Source of the DNA: Armatimonadota bacterium
Lineage (GTDB): Bacteria; Armatimonadota; Fimbriimonadia; Fimbriimonadales; Fimbriimonadaceae
Length of the DNA: 64,000 nt
NCBI GenBank assembly: GCA_018268355.1
Contig: JAFDWR010000001.1
Coordinates: forward strand, 22,033 to 86,032
Direction of reading: 5' to 3'
Shown: positions 50,521 to 58,941 of the stretch, piece after piece
Layout: every line of letters starts with the position of its first letter
Numbering within the stretch: position 1 is the first letter of the stretch
Position numbers and translations under genes: made by a program
Notes under the pieces: generated by a model
Database searches by the model: none
The model's input: only the letters and a program-made list of their open reading frames with translations
Told to the model about the DNA's origin: nothing

Positions 50521-51276
50521 ATGAAGCCCTTTTCTCGCCCTTCTTTGATGCGCCTCTGCCTGGTATTTTTGCTGGTCGTACTGGTGGCGGTCGCCGTACC
50601 TCAAGGGCTCCCCAAGCTGAGCGTCGGCGTCGACACCGCGAAGGGAACCAAGGACGTCGCCAGCTCGCTCCAGATCCTCGCGATGCTGACGATTCTCAGC
50701 CTCGCCCCCGCGCTACTGATTCTCACCACCGCCTTCACGCGCATCGTGATCATCTTCTCGTTTGTTCGCAGCGCGCTCGGTACTCCGGCGATTCCGCCGA
50801 ACCAGGTGCTTGTCGGACTCAGCCTCTTTCTCACGTTCTTTGTCATGGGGCCGACCTACGCAAAGGTCAACGAACAGGCGTTCCAGCCCTACATGAAGAA
50901 GCAGATCTCGATTGAGGTGGCAATGGACCGTGCAAGCGGACCGATGCGCGACTTTATGATCAAGAACACCTACACGAAGGACCTTCAGATGTTCTTGAAC
51001 ATCCGCAAGGAAAAGCCGGCGACCCGTAACGATGTGAAGATGGTCACCCTGATCCCGGCGTTCATCCTCAGTGAGCTCAAGACGGCCTTCATCATCGGCT
51101 TTTACATCTTCATCCCGTTCTTGGTGATCGACCTCATCGTCGCGAGCGCCCTGATGAGCATGGGCATGATGATGATGCCACCCACTGTCATTGCCCTACC
51201 CGCCAAGATCCTCGTCTTCGTCCTCGCGGACGGCTGGTCAACCTTGGTCGGGGCGGTCATTGGAGGCTATAAGTGA
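50521..51276 (+). CDS. fliP: Flagellar biosynthetic protein FliP
   Basis: 251 residues: signal peptide, then ILAMLTILSLAPALLILTTA, FTRIVIIFSFVRSALGTP, FFVMGPTYAKVNEQA, and the C-terminal DLIVASALMSMGMMMMPPTV. It forms the core of the export gate in the inner membrane. The next gene's GTG start overlaps this stop. Confidence 0.98.
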   Translation: MKPFSRPSLMRLCLVFLLVVLVAVAVPQGLPKLSVGVDTAKGTKDVASSLQILAMLTILSLAPALLILTTAFTRIVIIFSFVRSALGTPAIPPNQVLVGLSLFLTFFVMGPTYAKVNEQAFQPYMKKQISIEVAMDRASGPMRDFMIKNTYTKDLQMFLNIRKEKPATRNDVKMVTLIPAFILSELKTAFIIGFYIFIPFLVIDLIVASALMSMGMMMMPPTVIALPAKILVFVLADGWSTLVGAVIGGYK

Positions 51277-51548
51277 GCCACGGCGAAGTCCTCGAAATCT
51301 CCCGTCAGGCCGTTCAGGTCGCGATCATGGTCTCGATGCCGATTCTTGCGGTATCGCTCTTCCTGGGTCTGCTCGTGAGCGTGTTCCAGGCGATGACACA
51401 GATCCAAGAAGCGACCCTCACCTTTTTGCCGAAGATGATCGGCGCTTCGATCATCCTCGCCGTGATGGGAAGCTGGATGCTCACGACGCTCGTCGCGTTC
51501 ACCCAGTCTTGCTTTGGCCGCATTGCCACGATCGGCGTCGGAGGTTAA
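51273..51548 (+). CDS. fliQ: Flagellar biosynthetic protein FliQ
   Basis: 91 residues from a GTG overlapping the fliP TGA. Two membrane helices with LFLGLLVSVFQAMTQIQEAT and LTFLPKM, the FliQ hallmark. Export-gate subunit. Confidence 0.97.
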   Translation: MSHGEVLEISRQAVQVAIMVSMPILAVSLFLGLLVSVFQAMTQIQEATLTFLPKMIGASIILAVMGSWMLTTLVAFTQSCFGRIATIGVGG

Positions 51549-51551
51549 CCG

Positions 51552-52310
51552 TTGAACGAGGCGTTGCTGTACGGGTTCCTGCTCGTCTTTGTTCGAGCCT
51601 CAGCGATGCTTCTTGCCGCGCCGATCTTCGGATCGGCCCAACTTCCGGTCACCGTTCGGACCTATACGACGCTTAGCATTGCCGCCGCTCTCACGATGGT
51701 GTTGCGACCCGATAAGCACGTCGTTCCGCCCGATCTCGGCGCGATGGTCCTTGCCCTTGCTGGTGAAGCCGCCGCAGGACTCCTGCTCGGCATGTTCGTG
51801 AACCTCGTGCTCCAGGGCACCCAGGTCGCGGGCGCGCTCATTGACCTCCAAACCGGCCTTAGCACCTCGCAGGTCCTTAACCCGATCAGCGGCGTCAGCG
51901 TCACGGTCATCTCGCAGTTCAAGTACATGCTCGCCATCGTGCTTTTCCTCGTGATGAACGGCCACCACCGCATGATCGAGGCCTTCGCCGCAAGCTACAC
52001 GACGGTTCCGCGCCTCGGCACCGAGACCCTGCCGAACCTGCTGAAGAACCTCACCGGGTTGCTCTCGGGCACGTTTGTTCTCGCGCTCCAGATCGCGTTG
52101 CCGGTGGTTGGCGTCAGCCTCGTCGTCGATGCCGCGCTTGGCCTCGTCAACAAGGCGGTGCCACAGCTCAACGTTATCCAAGTGGGCCTTCCCGCGAAGC
52201 TCGCGGTCGGCCTCATCGTCCTTGGCGTTTCACTGCCTGCGCTCGGTTCGGGCGTGCTTTCTGGTGTCGAGCATGGGCTCGATGCGCTCGGGAGGGTCTT
52301 CCGGCCGTAA
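51552..52310 (+). CDS. fliR: Flagellar biosynthetic protein FliR
   Basis: 252 residues from a TTG 3 bases after fliQ. Multiple membrane segments with MLLAAPIFGSAQLPVTVRTY, EAAAGLLLGMFVNLVLQGTQ and FALQIALPVVGV-like C-terminal block. Export-gate subunit that nucleates the FliPQR complex. Confidence 0.95.
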   Translation: MNEALLYGFLLVFVRASAMLLAAPIFGSAQLPVTVRTYTTLSIAAALTMVLRPDKHVVPPDLGAMVLALAGEAAAGLLLGMFVNLVLQGTQVAGALIDLQTGLSTSQVLNPISGVSVTVISQFKYMLAIVLFLVMNGHHRMIEAFAASYTTVPRLGTETLPNLLKNLTGLLSGTFVLALQIALPVVGVSLVVDAALGLVNKAVPQLNVIQVGLPAKLAVGLIVLGVSLPALGSGVLSGVEHGLDALGRVFRP

Positions 52311-52313
52311 GCC

Positions 52314-53381
52314 ATGGCAGAGAGTTCGCAGGAAAGAACCGAAGAGGCCACGCCCCGGCGCAAACAAGAAGCGAGAAAGAAGGGGCAAGTCGCCAAATCC
52401 AACGACCTCGTCGGGGCGGCGGTCCTGCTTGCGACCCTCGTGGCCCTACCGTCCGCAATCAGCCAGATCGGCGCGGGCTTGATGAAGGGCACGCGCTCGT
52501 CGCTGACCAACCTGCCGTCCGAGATGGACTTCCGAACCCTTACCGGGTTCTTTTTCGACAATCTGCAGCCGGTCCTCGTCGGCTTCGCGATGCTGGTCGG
52601 GACCACGATGCTCGTTGGAGTTGGGGCGAACATCGCCCAGATTGGCCTGCGGTTCACGACCGAGCCGATCACGCCAACCTTCAACAAGATCAACCCGCTC
52701 AACGGTCTCCAGCGGATGTTCTCGCGCCAGTCGCTCTTTGAGGGCGCGAAGGCGACCGCTAAGGCGTTCCTTTTCTTCTACCTTGCTTGGGGGGCGATCT
52801 CAGCCCACTGGGACCGCATCGTCGGCCTCTCGTTCAGCCGCCCCGACCACGCGATGGCAACTGTAGGCGGGCTCGCCCGCGACATCATCCTTCGCGTCGG
52901 CATGGCCTGGTTCATCGTCGCCGCAATCGACTACTTTGTCCAGCGCAAGGCACACGACAAGCGGCTCCGAATGACCAAAGAAGAGGTCAAGCAGGAGATG
53001 AAGGAATCGGAGACGTCACCCGAGCTCCGCGCCGCGATGGCCCAGCGCCGCCGCAAGCTCAGCAAGCAGCGGGTCAATGATGCGGTCAAGCGAGCGAGCG
53101 TGGTCATCACGAACCCGACCCACTTTGCCGTCGCCCTCGAGTACGACCCCGACAAGCAGCATGCGCCGGTCGTCGTCGCGAAGGGACAAGACTTTCTCGC
53201 CCTGCGCATCCGAGAACTCGCGGGGAAGGAAGGCGTGCCGATCGTGCCGAACCCGCCCCTCGCTCGTGCGATCTACCGCGAGTGCGAAGTGGGCGACGCG
53301 ATTCCGCGCGAGCTCTTCCAGCCCGTCGCCGAAGTCCTCGCCTTTGTCTGGAAGACGGTTAAGTCTGCCCGGAAGGGTTAA
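52314..53381 (+). CDS. flhB: Flagellar biosynthetic protein FlhB
   Basis: 355 residues. N-terminal ESSQERTEEATPRRKQEARK, four membrane segments, and the cytoplasmic domain with the autocleavage motif NPTH in VVITNPTHFAVALEYD. FlhB switches export from rod/hook to filament substrates. Last gene of the operon; no flhA follows in this window. Its stop overlaps the convergent EpsI gene's stop (TTAA). Confidence 0.97.
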   Translation: MAESSQERTEEATPRRKQEARKKGQVAKSNDLVGAAVLLATLVALPSAISQIGAGLMKGTRSSLTNLPSEMDFRTLTGFFFDNLQPVLVGFAMLVGTTMLVGVGANIAQIGLRFTTEPITPTFNKINPLNGLQRMFSRQSLFEGAKATAKAFLFFYLAWGAISAHWDRIVGLSFSRPDHAMATVGGLARDIILRVGMAWFIVAAIDYFVQRKAHDKRLRMTKEEVKQEMKESETSPELRAAMAQRRRKLSKQRVNDAVKRASVVITNPTHFAVALEYDPDKQHAPVVVAKGQDFLALRIRELAGKEGVPIVPNPPLARAIYRECEVGDAIPRELFQPVAEVLAFVWKTVKSARKG

Positions 53382-54043
53382 AAGACGCCGCCGCTCGACT
53401 TGTGGGCCGAGTCGATGTAATCCGACACGAAGTTGACCAGCTGCTCCTGCGAGACGTTCGCGGCCGAGCCTAGCGGCATGAACCGATAGAACACGATGTC
53501 GGTGTTCAACTCTCCCTTGAGAAGGCCCTTCACCATGAGCATGCCGAGGCCGCTCGTAGACGGATAGTAGGCGTTCTTTCCGCGATAGAAGTAGATCGCG
53601 AGGTTGGCACGGTTCTGGTCCGGCTGCCGGATCTTCACGATCGTGGCGAGGATGTTCTCGCCGCCCTTCGTCTTGATCTGGATCTGGGCTTCTTGATCGA
53701 TCAGCCAGCCTTGGCCCTGGAAGCAGATGCGCGGGTCGTGGAAGTTCTCCTTGTCGTTACCCGCGATGAGCACCACGTCATAGCTCTCGTTGCGATAGGA
53801 ATAGACCCGCGCGACGATGCCATAGGGGTTGAGAAGTCGGTAGGTTCGGGCGTCCATCCTGTACGTACAGCCCTTATCCTCCGCGCTTTGCTCGAAGTAG
53901 AACGGCCCGACCTTCGACGGCGCGAGTGCTTCCATCTTCGACTCGTCCATCGTGGTGGGAAGCTTCGGGAGGGCAAAGACGCCCGCACCGGCGAGGAGGC
54001 AGATGCCGCCAAAGATGTAACTTCGCTTGATTAGACTTTCCAT
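53378..54043 (-). CDS. epsI: EpsI-family exosortase-associated protein
   Basis: 221 residues with an N-terminal membrane anchor (SYIFGGICLLAGAGVFALPK) and the family blocks VYSYRNESYDVVLIAGNDKE, NFHDPRICFQGQGW (conserved Cys) and AIYFYRGKNAY. EpsI proteins act with exosortases in polysaccharide or PEP-CTERM protein export. Its start overlaps the end of the exosortase gene by 13 bases, so the two are coupled. Confidence 0.88.
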   Translation of the reverse strand: MESLIKRSYIFGGICLLAGAGVFALPKLPTTMDESKMEALAPSKVGPFYFEQSAEDKGCTYRMDARTYRLLNPYGIVARVYSYRNESYDVVLIAGNDKENFHDPRICFQGQGWLIDQEAQIQIKTKGGENILATIVKIRQPDQNRANLAIYFYRGKNAYYPSTSGLGMLMVKGLLKGELNTDIVFYRFMPLGSAANVSQEQLVNFVSDYIDSAHKSSGGVF

Positions 54044-55308
54044 TTCAGACCCTTTGCAACGAGGAAGAGGAGGTAGAAGCAGACGACGAGCGTGATGTAG
54101 CCGCTGTAGTCGTGGAACTTGTGACCGGCTGCGTTACCGAACTGGTTGCCGACGAGGCCGATCAGCACGATGCGCAGCGAGTTGATGAAGAGACAGAGGG
54201 GAAGGATGAGCCAGGTCAAGATCAGGACCGGCCAGTAAACCTGCGCAAGCTGGAAAAAATATCGCCAGAGATTCAGTAACCACTTGCCCGTATTAACGGT
54301 AGTCGGAGGAGTCTGGTGCTGAGCAGCGCTAGGTTCAGCATTTACACCGCTTTCGATAGCCTCGACTGCTTCCATTTTTGAACCGGAGCTCTGCTGCGAA
54401 TCTACTGCGGCCGCAGCCATGCGGATCAATCCAGTGCGAAAGAGGACAAGGGCCAGCAAAGACAGGGGCAGTAGTGCTCCGAAGTAGATCGCCGTCAGTA
54501 CAATTAGAAGAATCCTTCCAATGCCCTTGGGCTCTCGCAGAGTTGATCGATCGCTTTCAGACAATGGCGAGAACGGCTCCTCCCCGCGAAGGACGCGGAA
54601 CATGTCCCACCGGATCATGAGGCCCAGGTAGATGAAGAGCACCGTGAACGCGGTCACCGCGACGAACAGCTTGAGGCCCGAGCAGGGAACACCGACGTCG
54701 AGGTTGAAGCGATCAAGCATGATCGTCGTCTCGCCGTCCATCTGGGCTTGGCCGAACAGCGAGAGCATCTTATAGGCAATCTTCGTGTTCCAACCCTGAA
54801 ACTTTTGGGTGTAGAGCTCGATCTGGCGCTCAAAGGCGGGAAGGCCAAAGATCAGGTAGCTGAGCGGCATCGACAGGAGCAACATCCAGCGGCCACCGGC
54901 GACAAACCACACGCCGACGATCAGCGTTCCGACAAATAGGAACGCGGTGACGCCGCGGAGCACGACCAGGTGGGAGATGTAACCGAGGCCGATGATCGGG
55001 ATCATCAGGAGCAGGGCGGGCCAGAACGGCTTGACCTTGTTCTGCTTGAGCGTCGGCCACCATCGGATGATGATGAGCGCGCTCAGGAACGGCACGAGAA
55101 TGCCGTGCGAGTAGTAGCCATCTTGGTCACCCCAGAGGGTGGGGAGCCGGCTAATCGTCGGCCAAAAGAGGGCGATGGCCCCGATCAACACCAACATGCA
55201 CGGCAGGAAAATTGGATGCTTGACCGCATTCATCAGGCGATCGAGCCAATCCCCAGTTTTCTTGGGCTGCTGTTGTTCGGGTTGCAAGCTTAGCGTTTCT
55301 TCACTCAT
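54031..55308 (-). CDS. Exosortase with an unusually long insert
   Basis: 425 residues, polytopic. The catalytic triad is present: Cys209 in LDVGVPCSGLKLFVAV, Arg379 in LFINSLRIVLIGLVGN and His399 in HKFHDYSGY. Between Cys and Arg lie 170 residues instead of the usual 40 or so. The insert (about 235-355) holds an extra membrane segment pair and a hydrophilic Ser/Gln/Glu-rich loop (AAVDSQQSSGSKMEAVEA) of lower GC. Exosortases cleave PEP-CTERM-type tails of surface proteins. EpsI is encoded directly downstream. No PEP-CTERM substrate is seen in the window. Confidence 0.88.
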   Translation of the reverse strand: MSEETLSLQPEQQQPKKTGDWLDRLMNAVKHPIFLPCMLVLIGAIALFWPTISRLPTLWGDQDGYYSHGILVPFLSALIIIRWWPTLKQNKVKPFWPALLLMIPIIGLGYISHLVVLRGVTAFLFVGTLIVGVWFVAGGRWMLLLSMPLSYLIFGLPAFERQIELYTQKFQGWNTKIAYKMLSLFGQAQMDGETTIMLDRFNLDVGVPCSGLKLFVAVTAFTVLFIYLGLMIRWDMFRVLRGEEPFSPLSESDRSTLREPKGIGRILLIVLTAIYFGALLPLSLLALVLFRTGLIRMAAAAVDSQQSSGSKMEAVEAIESGVNAEPSAAQHQTPPTTVNTGKWLLNLWRYFFQLAQVYWPVLILTWLILPLCLFINSLRIVLIGLVGNQFGNAAGHKFHDYSGYITLVVCFYLLFLVAKGLKWKV

Positions 55309-55354
55309 GTCGTCGAGTTCCGCTGACGGGTTCTACGCGCAGTTCAAGCAACAA

Positions 55355-55420
55355 AAGAGCCAGCTCCCGGGTTTCCTTGGCTAACTCGTAGAGTTACTAG
55401 GATACCGGAAGCTGGCTCTT
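55355..55420 (-). terminator. Structured terminator after the DEAD-box helicase gene
   Basis: AAGAGCCAGCT (55355-55365) and AGCTGGCTCTT (55410-55420) form an 11-base perfect stem, extended by CCGG pairs. A nested TAACTC/GAGTTA hairpin (about 55382-55396) lies inside. On the minus strand the closing arm is followed by TTTTG. It also lies upstream of the exosortase gene, so it could act as a regulated leader for it. Confidence 0.65.
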
Positions 55421-55425
55421 GTCAC

Positions 55426-56673
55426 TTAGCGACTTCGCGCAGGTTGGGCGGCCGATCGGCCTTGCGGCCTCGGTCGACCCGCTTGGTAGTGCGAGTAGTG
55501 GTTCTTGCTGCCGCGCTTCGACTTCGGCTGCGACGAATGGGGGTGAGCCGGACGCGGCGCAGGTGCGCTCGTCGAATGTCGCGAGACCGGGATCTGCTTG
55601 CCGAGGATCTTTTCGATCGCGATGACGTCGCGTCGCTGGTCGGGAAGGGCAATCGAGATCGCCTTACCTGCCGCGCCCGCTCGGCCGGTTCGACCGATGC
55701 GGTGGACGTAGTCATCCGGAGCATCCGGAAGGTCAAAGTTGATGACCACCGCGATGTCCTTCACGTCGATTCCGCGGGCAGCGATGTCGGTCGCCACGAG
55801 GACGCGGATATCACCGTTCTTAAACTCGCGCAGAGCCTCACGTCGCTGAGCGAGCGTTCGGTCGGCGTGAATCTCACCGGCGGTGTGGCCCATCTTTCGG
55901 ATCGTTGCGGCGAGCTTTCGTGCGCCGTGTCGAGTTCGCGAGAAGACGAGGATCGAACCGAGGTGATGGTCGAGCAGCATCGAAAGCAGCTCCGTCTTTT
56001 CCTCGAACTTCACATAGATCAGCTCTTGGTCGACGAGGTCAGGCGTGGTGCCTGCCGCTTCGATTTCAACCTTGGCCGGATTGGTCAGGTAGGCCTTCGA
56101 AAGGTCTTCGATCTCTCGCGGCATCGTCGCGCTGAACAGCATGACCTGTCGCTTGGCCGGAACGCGGTCAAGGATCTTTCGAATCGAAGGAGCGAAGCCC
56201 ATGTCGAGCATTCGGTCAGCTTCGTCGAGGACGGCAATGGAGACCTTTCCAAGTCGGACCGATCCGCGATCGAGGTGATCGACGAGGCGGCCAGGGGTGG
56301 CGACGATCACGGTCGGTGATTCGCGCAATTCCTTGACCTGGCGGAACATCGGCGCGCCACCAACCACGAGGGCGGTGCGAACATTGAGCTTGCGATAAGT
56401 CTCGGCGATTTGCTCGGCGAGTTCGCGAGTGGGAGCGAGGACCAGGCCAACTTGGCCGGGCATCAATCGCTCGATCATCGGGAGGCCGAAGGCAAGGGTT
56501 TTGCCGGTGCCGGTTTGGGCGATGCCAACAAGGTCGCGACCTTCGAGGGCGATCGGAATGGCTTGGGCCTGGATCGGGGTGGGTTCGGTGATGCCGAATT
56601 TGGCGAGCTGATTCACGCGGTCAGGCGAAATCATGAGAGCGCCAAACGCTGGCGCGGTAGGGGTTAGGGTCAT
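55426..56673 (-). CDS. DEAD-box RNA helicase, RhlE-like
   Basis: 415 residues with all helicase motifs: GIAQTGTGKTLAFGLPM, APTRELAEQ, VATPGRLVDHLDRG, VLDEADRMLDMGF, FSATMPREI, VLVATDIAARGIDVKD and DDYVHRIGRTGRAG. The basic low-complexity tail (residues about 375-415) probably binds RNA. Likely roles are cold adaptation, ribosome assembly or mRNA decay. A leader of up to about 190 bases with small hairpins precedes it, as in other cold-induced helicases (inference). Confidence 0.93.
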   Translation of the reverse strand: MTLTPTAPAFGALMISPDRVNQLAKFGITEPTPIQAQAIPIALEGRDLVGIAQTGTGKTLAFGLPMIERLMPGQVGLVLAPTRELAEQIAETYRKLNVRTALVVGGAPMFRQVKELRESPTVIVATPGRLVDHLDRGSVRLGKVSIAVLDEADRMLDMGFAPSIRKILDRVPAKRQVMLFSATMPREIEDLSKAYLTNPAKVEIEAAGTTPDLVDQELIYVKFEEKTELLSMLLDHHLGSILVFSRTRHGARKLAATIRKMGHTAGEIHADRTLAQRREALREFKNGDIRVLVATDIAARGIDVKDIAVVINFDLPDAPDDYVHRIGRTGRAGAAGKAISIALPDQRRDVIAIEKILGKQIPVSRHSTSAPAPRPAHPHSSQPKSKRGSKNHYSHYQAGRPRPQGRSAAQPARSR

Positions 56674-56862
56674 GTAGTTAGTACGCCGCCCTTGGCGGCT
56701 TGTATTCGTTCGTTGCTATTGCGATTTTCCGCAACCCTTGGGAGCAACAAACAGGGGCGCAGCCCGCGAGCAACCTAGGAACACATTTGCCGGGCTCGCG
56801 CATATGGACCTTGACGATCACTCGTCCGGTCACTGAAAGGCACTATACCCGATCCGCCGAGA
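56674..56862 (-). other. Leader/intergenic region before the helicase gene
   Basis: 189 bases without a gene. On the minus strand it holds a small GCCGCC/GGCGGC hairpin just before the start codon and several GC-rich complementary words (GCGCGAGCCCGG-type and GCTCGCGGGC-type). A long structured 5' leader is plausible; no known riboswitch is recognised. Confidence 0.35.
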
Positions 56863-57417
56863 CTAGCCTTCCCCCAGGACGCTTCCGAGCATCCCCGCGG
56901 CAATGCTGCCGACCCAGTTTTGCTGGGTTTTGGTGAGGGTGAGCGACATGGACTTCAACCGATTCGCGCTTGCCTTGGATTGGGCAATCAACGCTTTGAG
57001 CGCCATTCTGTCGGCCGACGAGAGCCGCTTGAGGTCAGGGTCTTTCTGCTTGCCGCTCGCAAGCTTCTCGATCTCGGGGTACTTGGCGATCGCGAACTTC
57101 ATCGACATGTCGCCAGGGTAGTCGCGCCCCGCCATCATGCTCGTCAGGTCGCGGTAGATGAAGTGGCGGGAGAAGGCCACGTCTTCGGTCGAGTCCTTCC
57201 AAAGCGCCTTTGAAATTTTCAGGTTGACCGCAAAGAACTTTTCCAATTCCGAGGCAAGTGCAGAGACCTTCGTCTTCATCGCTGGCGATTGCGACTTCAG
57301 GGCGCTGGCATAGGTCTTCTGAGCGTCCGCAAGGAGTTTGGCCGACTCCGGAGAGGCCGGTTGGGCCATTAGCGTGGCCCCGAGGAGGCACGTTGCGATC
57401 GAGACTGAAAACTTCAC
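56863..57417 (-). CDS. Exported helical protein of unknown function
   Basis: 184 residues from a GTG, with signal peptide (MKFSVSIATCLLGATLMAQP) and a helical body (SAKLLADAQKTYASALKSQS). C-terminal Gly-rich hydrophobic end (WVGSIAAGMLGSVLGEG). No family recognised. TAAATT lies exactly 6 bases before the GTG (leaderless pattern). Confidence 0.55.
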   Translation of the reverse strand: MKFSVSIATCLLGATLMAQPASPESAKLLADAQKTYASALKSQSPAMKTKVSALASELEKFFAVNLKISKALWKDSTEDVAFSRHFIYRDLTSMMAGRDYPGDMSMKFAIAKYPEIEKLASGKQKDPDLKRLSSADRMALKALIAQSKASANRLKSMSLTLTKTQQNWVGSIAAGMLGSVLGEG

Positions 57418-57452
57418 GGGCTCAATTTAGCAGGCTGTCCAATATTGGTCAA

Positions 57453-57476
57453 TTATGTTACTCTGTGGTAACATAA
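57453..57476 (+). promoter_or_regulatory. Perfect palindromic operator before an ArsR gene
   Basis: TTATGTTAC and GTAACATAA form a 9-base perfect inverted repeat around TCTGTG, ending 4 bases before the GTG start. A second short palindrome CCAATATTGG lies at 57439-57448. Very likely the autoregulatory site of the ArsR repressor. Confidence 0.75.
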
Positions 57477-57480
57477 TCAA

Positions 57481-57798
57481 GTGACCGATGCGATCTGGAA
57501 AGCCTTGGCTGATCCCACTCGCCGCGCCATGTTAGATGAGCTGCGGGGGATGCCCAAGACGACCGGTGAGCTTTGCGATCTGTTTGGTCATCTCGATCGA
57601 TGCACGGTGATGAAGCACCTTGAGGTGCTGGTTCATTGCAGCCTGGTCGTGGTGGAGCGGCGGGGAAGGACCCGGCTCAACCACCTCAATCCGGCGCCGT
57701 TGGTCGAGGTGGTGTCGAGATGGATGGTGGGGCAGGCTCCTTCGCTTTTGGAAGCGGCTGCTCGCCTGAAGTCGATTGTGGAGGAAACCAGAACATGA
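57481..57798 (+). CDS. ArsR-family transcriptional regulator
   Basis: 105 residues from a GTG. MTDAIWKALADPTRRAMLDE and CTVMKHLEVLVHCSLVVVER are the winged-helix blocks of the ArsR group that pairs with SRPBCC proteins; no metal-binding Cys motif is present. Its TGA overlaps the ATG of the downstream gene, so they are coupled. The palindrome just upstream is the likely binding site. Confidence 0.9.
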   Translation: MTDAIWKALADPTRRAMLDELRGMPKTTGELCDLFGHLDRCTVMKHLEVLVHCSLVVVERRGRTRLNHLNPAPLVEVVSRWMVGQAPSLLEAAARLKSIVEETRT

Positions 57799-58229
57799 CC
57801 CCATCTATTCAAGAAATCGTCGTCGAGTTAGACATTCTCGCCCCTGTCGGACAGGTATGGGAGAAAATGCTGAACGAATTGCCCAGCTGGTGGCCCGCTG
57901 ATTTTGTGGGCCTTTCGGGTGGAAAGATGTACTTTGAGCCGTCCGCCGGTGGTCGGCTCTACGAAGAGAACGGCGAGGGAGGCCACCTCTTGTGGTCCAC
58001 CGTCGTCATGATCGCCCCGGGGAGCCATATCGACATGGTCGGCCCCGTCACCCCTGCCTTTGGCGGGCCGAATCTGAACTTCATCCGGATGTCGATTGAA
58101 GCCGCGGGCGAGACCACGAAGTTCAGGTTGACGAACTCTATCCTTGGACATTTCGATGGTCACGAGCGGGTGACCATGGGCTGGAACTACCTGTTTGGCT
58201 CGCTCAAGGCCTATTGCGAAGCCGCCTAG
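57795..58229 (+). CDS. SRPBCC (AHSA1-like) protein
   Basis: 144 residues from the ATG overlapping the arsR stop. EIVVELDILAPVGQVWEKML at the start, WWPADFVGLSGGKMYFEPSA and MGWNYLFGSLKAYCEAA at the end fit the START/Bet v1-like fold. In this gene pair the protein probably binds a small hydrophobic ligand or acts as a stress protein controlled by the repressor. Confidence 0.85.
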   Translation: MTPSIQEIVVELDILAPVGQVWEKMLNELPSWWPADFVGLSGGKMYFEPSAGGRLYEENGEGGHLLWSTVVMIAPGSHIDMVGPVTPAFGGPNLNFIRMSIEAAGETTKFRLTNSILGHFDGHERVTMGWNYLFGSLKAYCEAA

Positions 58230-58247
58230 ATTGATTAAGATGAGGGC

Positions 58248-58823
58248 ATGAGTCTTTCTCTTGCCCTCATCCTTCTTGCCAAGCCCAAGGTCGACGCCAC
58301 CTTCAGGGCGTTCGAAGACCGCCTCGCGAAGGCGCAAGTGATGGTCCTGAAGATGCGCAAAGAGCAGGCCAAGGGGACGAACGGCGACGGGTTTGAGATC
58401 GAAGGCTACGCCTTCAACGTCACCCTCACGCTCAAGCAGCCGAATTACATGCGCTACGAAACGAGCGATGGCTACCTTCAAATCAGCGACGGCAAGACCC
58501 TCTACGAGCGCAACCGAGACGGCAAGGAGAGTCGCGATACCGCGAAGACGATGGGCGACATGACCGATGCTCGGGGCTTCGACCGGTTCATCAACGGATC
58601 GCGCACCAGCTACTCGATCATCATGTCGGACAAGAAGTTCTTTGTTGGTAAGACGAGCGGCGAGGCGGTCACTTGGACCTCGTCAATGACGGTCGACCGG
58701 AAAACCGGCCATCCGTTGAGCTATACGTACCAAGAGAAGAGCGATCCCGAGGAAACGACCACGTATCTGGACATTAAGTTGAACGTTAAGCTGCCGAAGG
58801 ACATCTTCAAGATCCCGAACTAG
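58248..58823 (+). CDS. LolA-like exported protein
   Basis: 191 residues, short signal (MSLSLALILLAKPK). VTLTLKQPNYMRYETSDGYL, ISDGKTLYERNRDGKES and KTGHPLSYTYQEKSDPEETT match the LolA/LppX-like fold for carrying lipids or lipoproteins across the envelope. TAAGAT lies exactly 6 bases before the ATG (the intervening GAGGGC could also serve as a ribosome site). Confidence 0.72.
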   Translation: MSLSLALILLAKPKVDATFRAFEDRLAKAQVMVLKMRKEQAKGTNGDGFEIEGYAFNVTLTLKQPNYMRYETSDGYLQISDGKTLYERNRDGKESRDTAKTMGDMTDARGFDRFINGSRTSYSIIMSDKKFFVGKTSGEAVTWTSSMTVDRKTGHPLSYTYQEKSDPEETTTYLDIKLNVKLPKDIFKIPN

Positions 58824-58941
58824 TCGATCGTCGTCCGAGGGCGGACGACTCCGGCATGGCCGGAGGAGGAGGGCGCGGCTCGGGCGAGGACGGCGATCGC
58901 GCCAAAACCCGTGACCCCCACGTCTTGAATCGCGAACGCGC

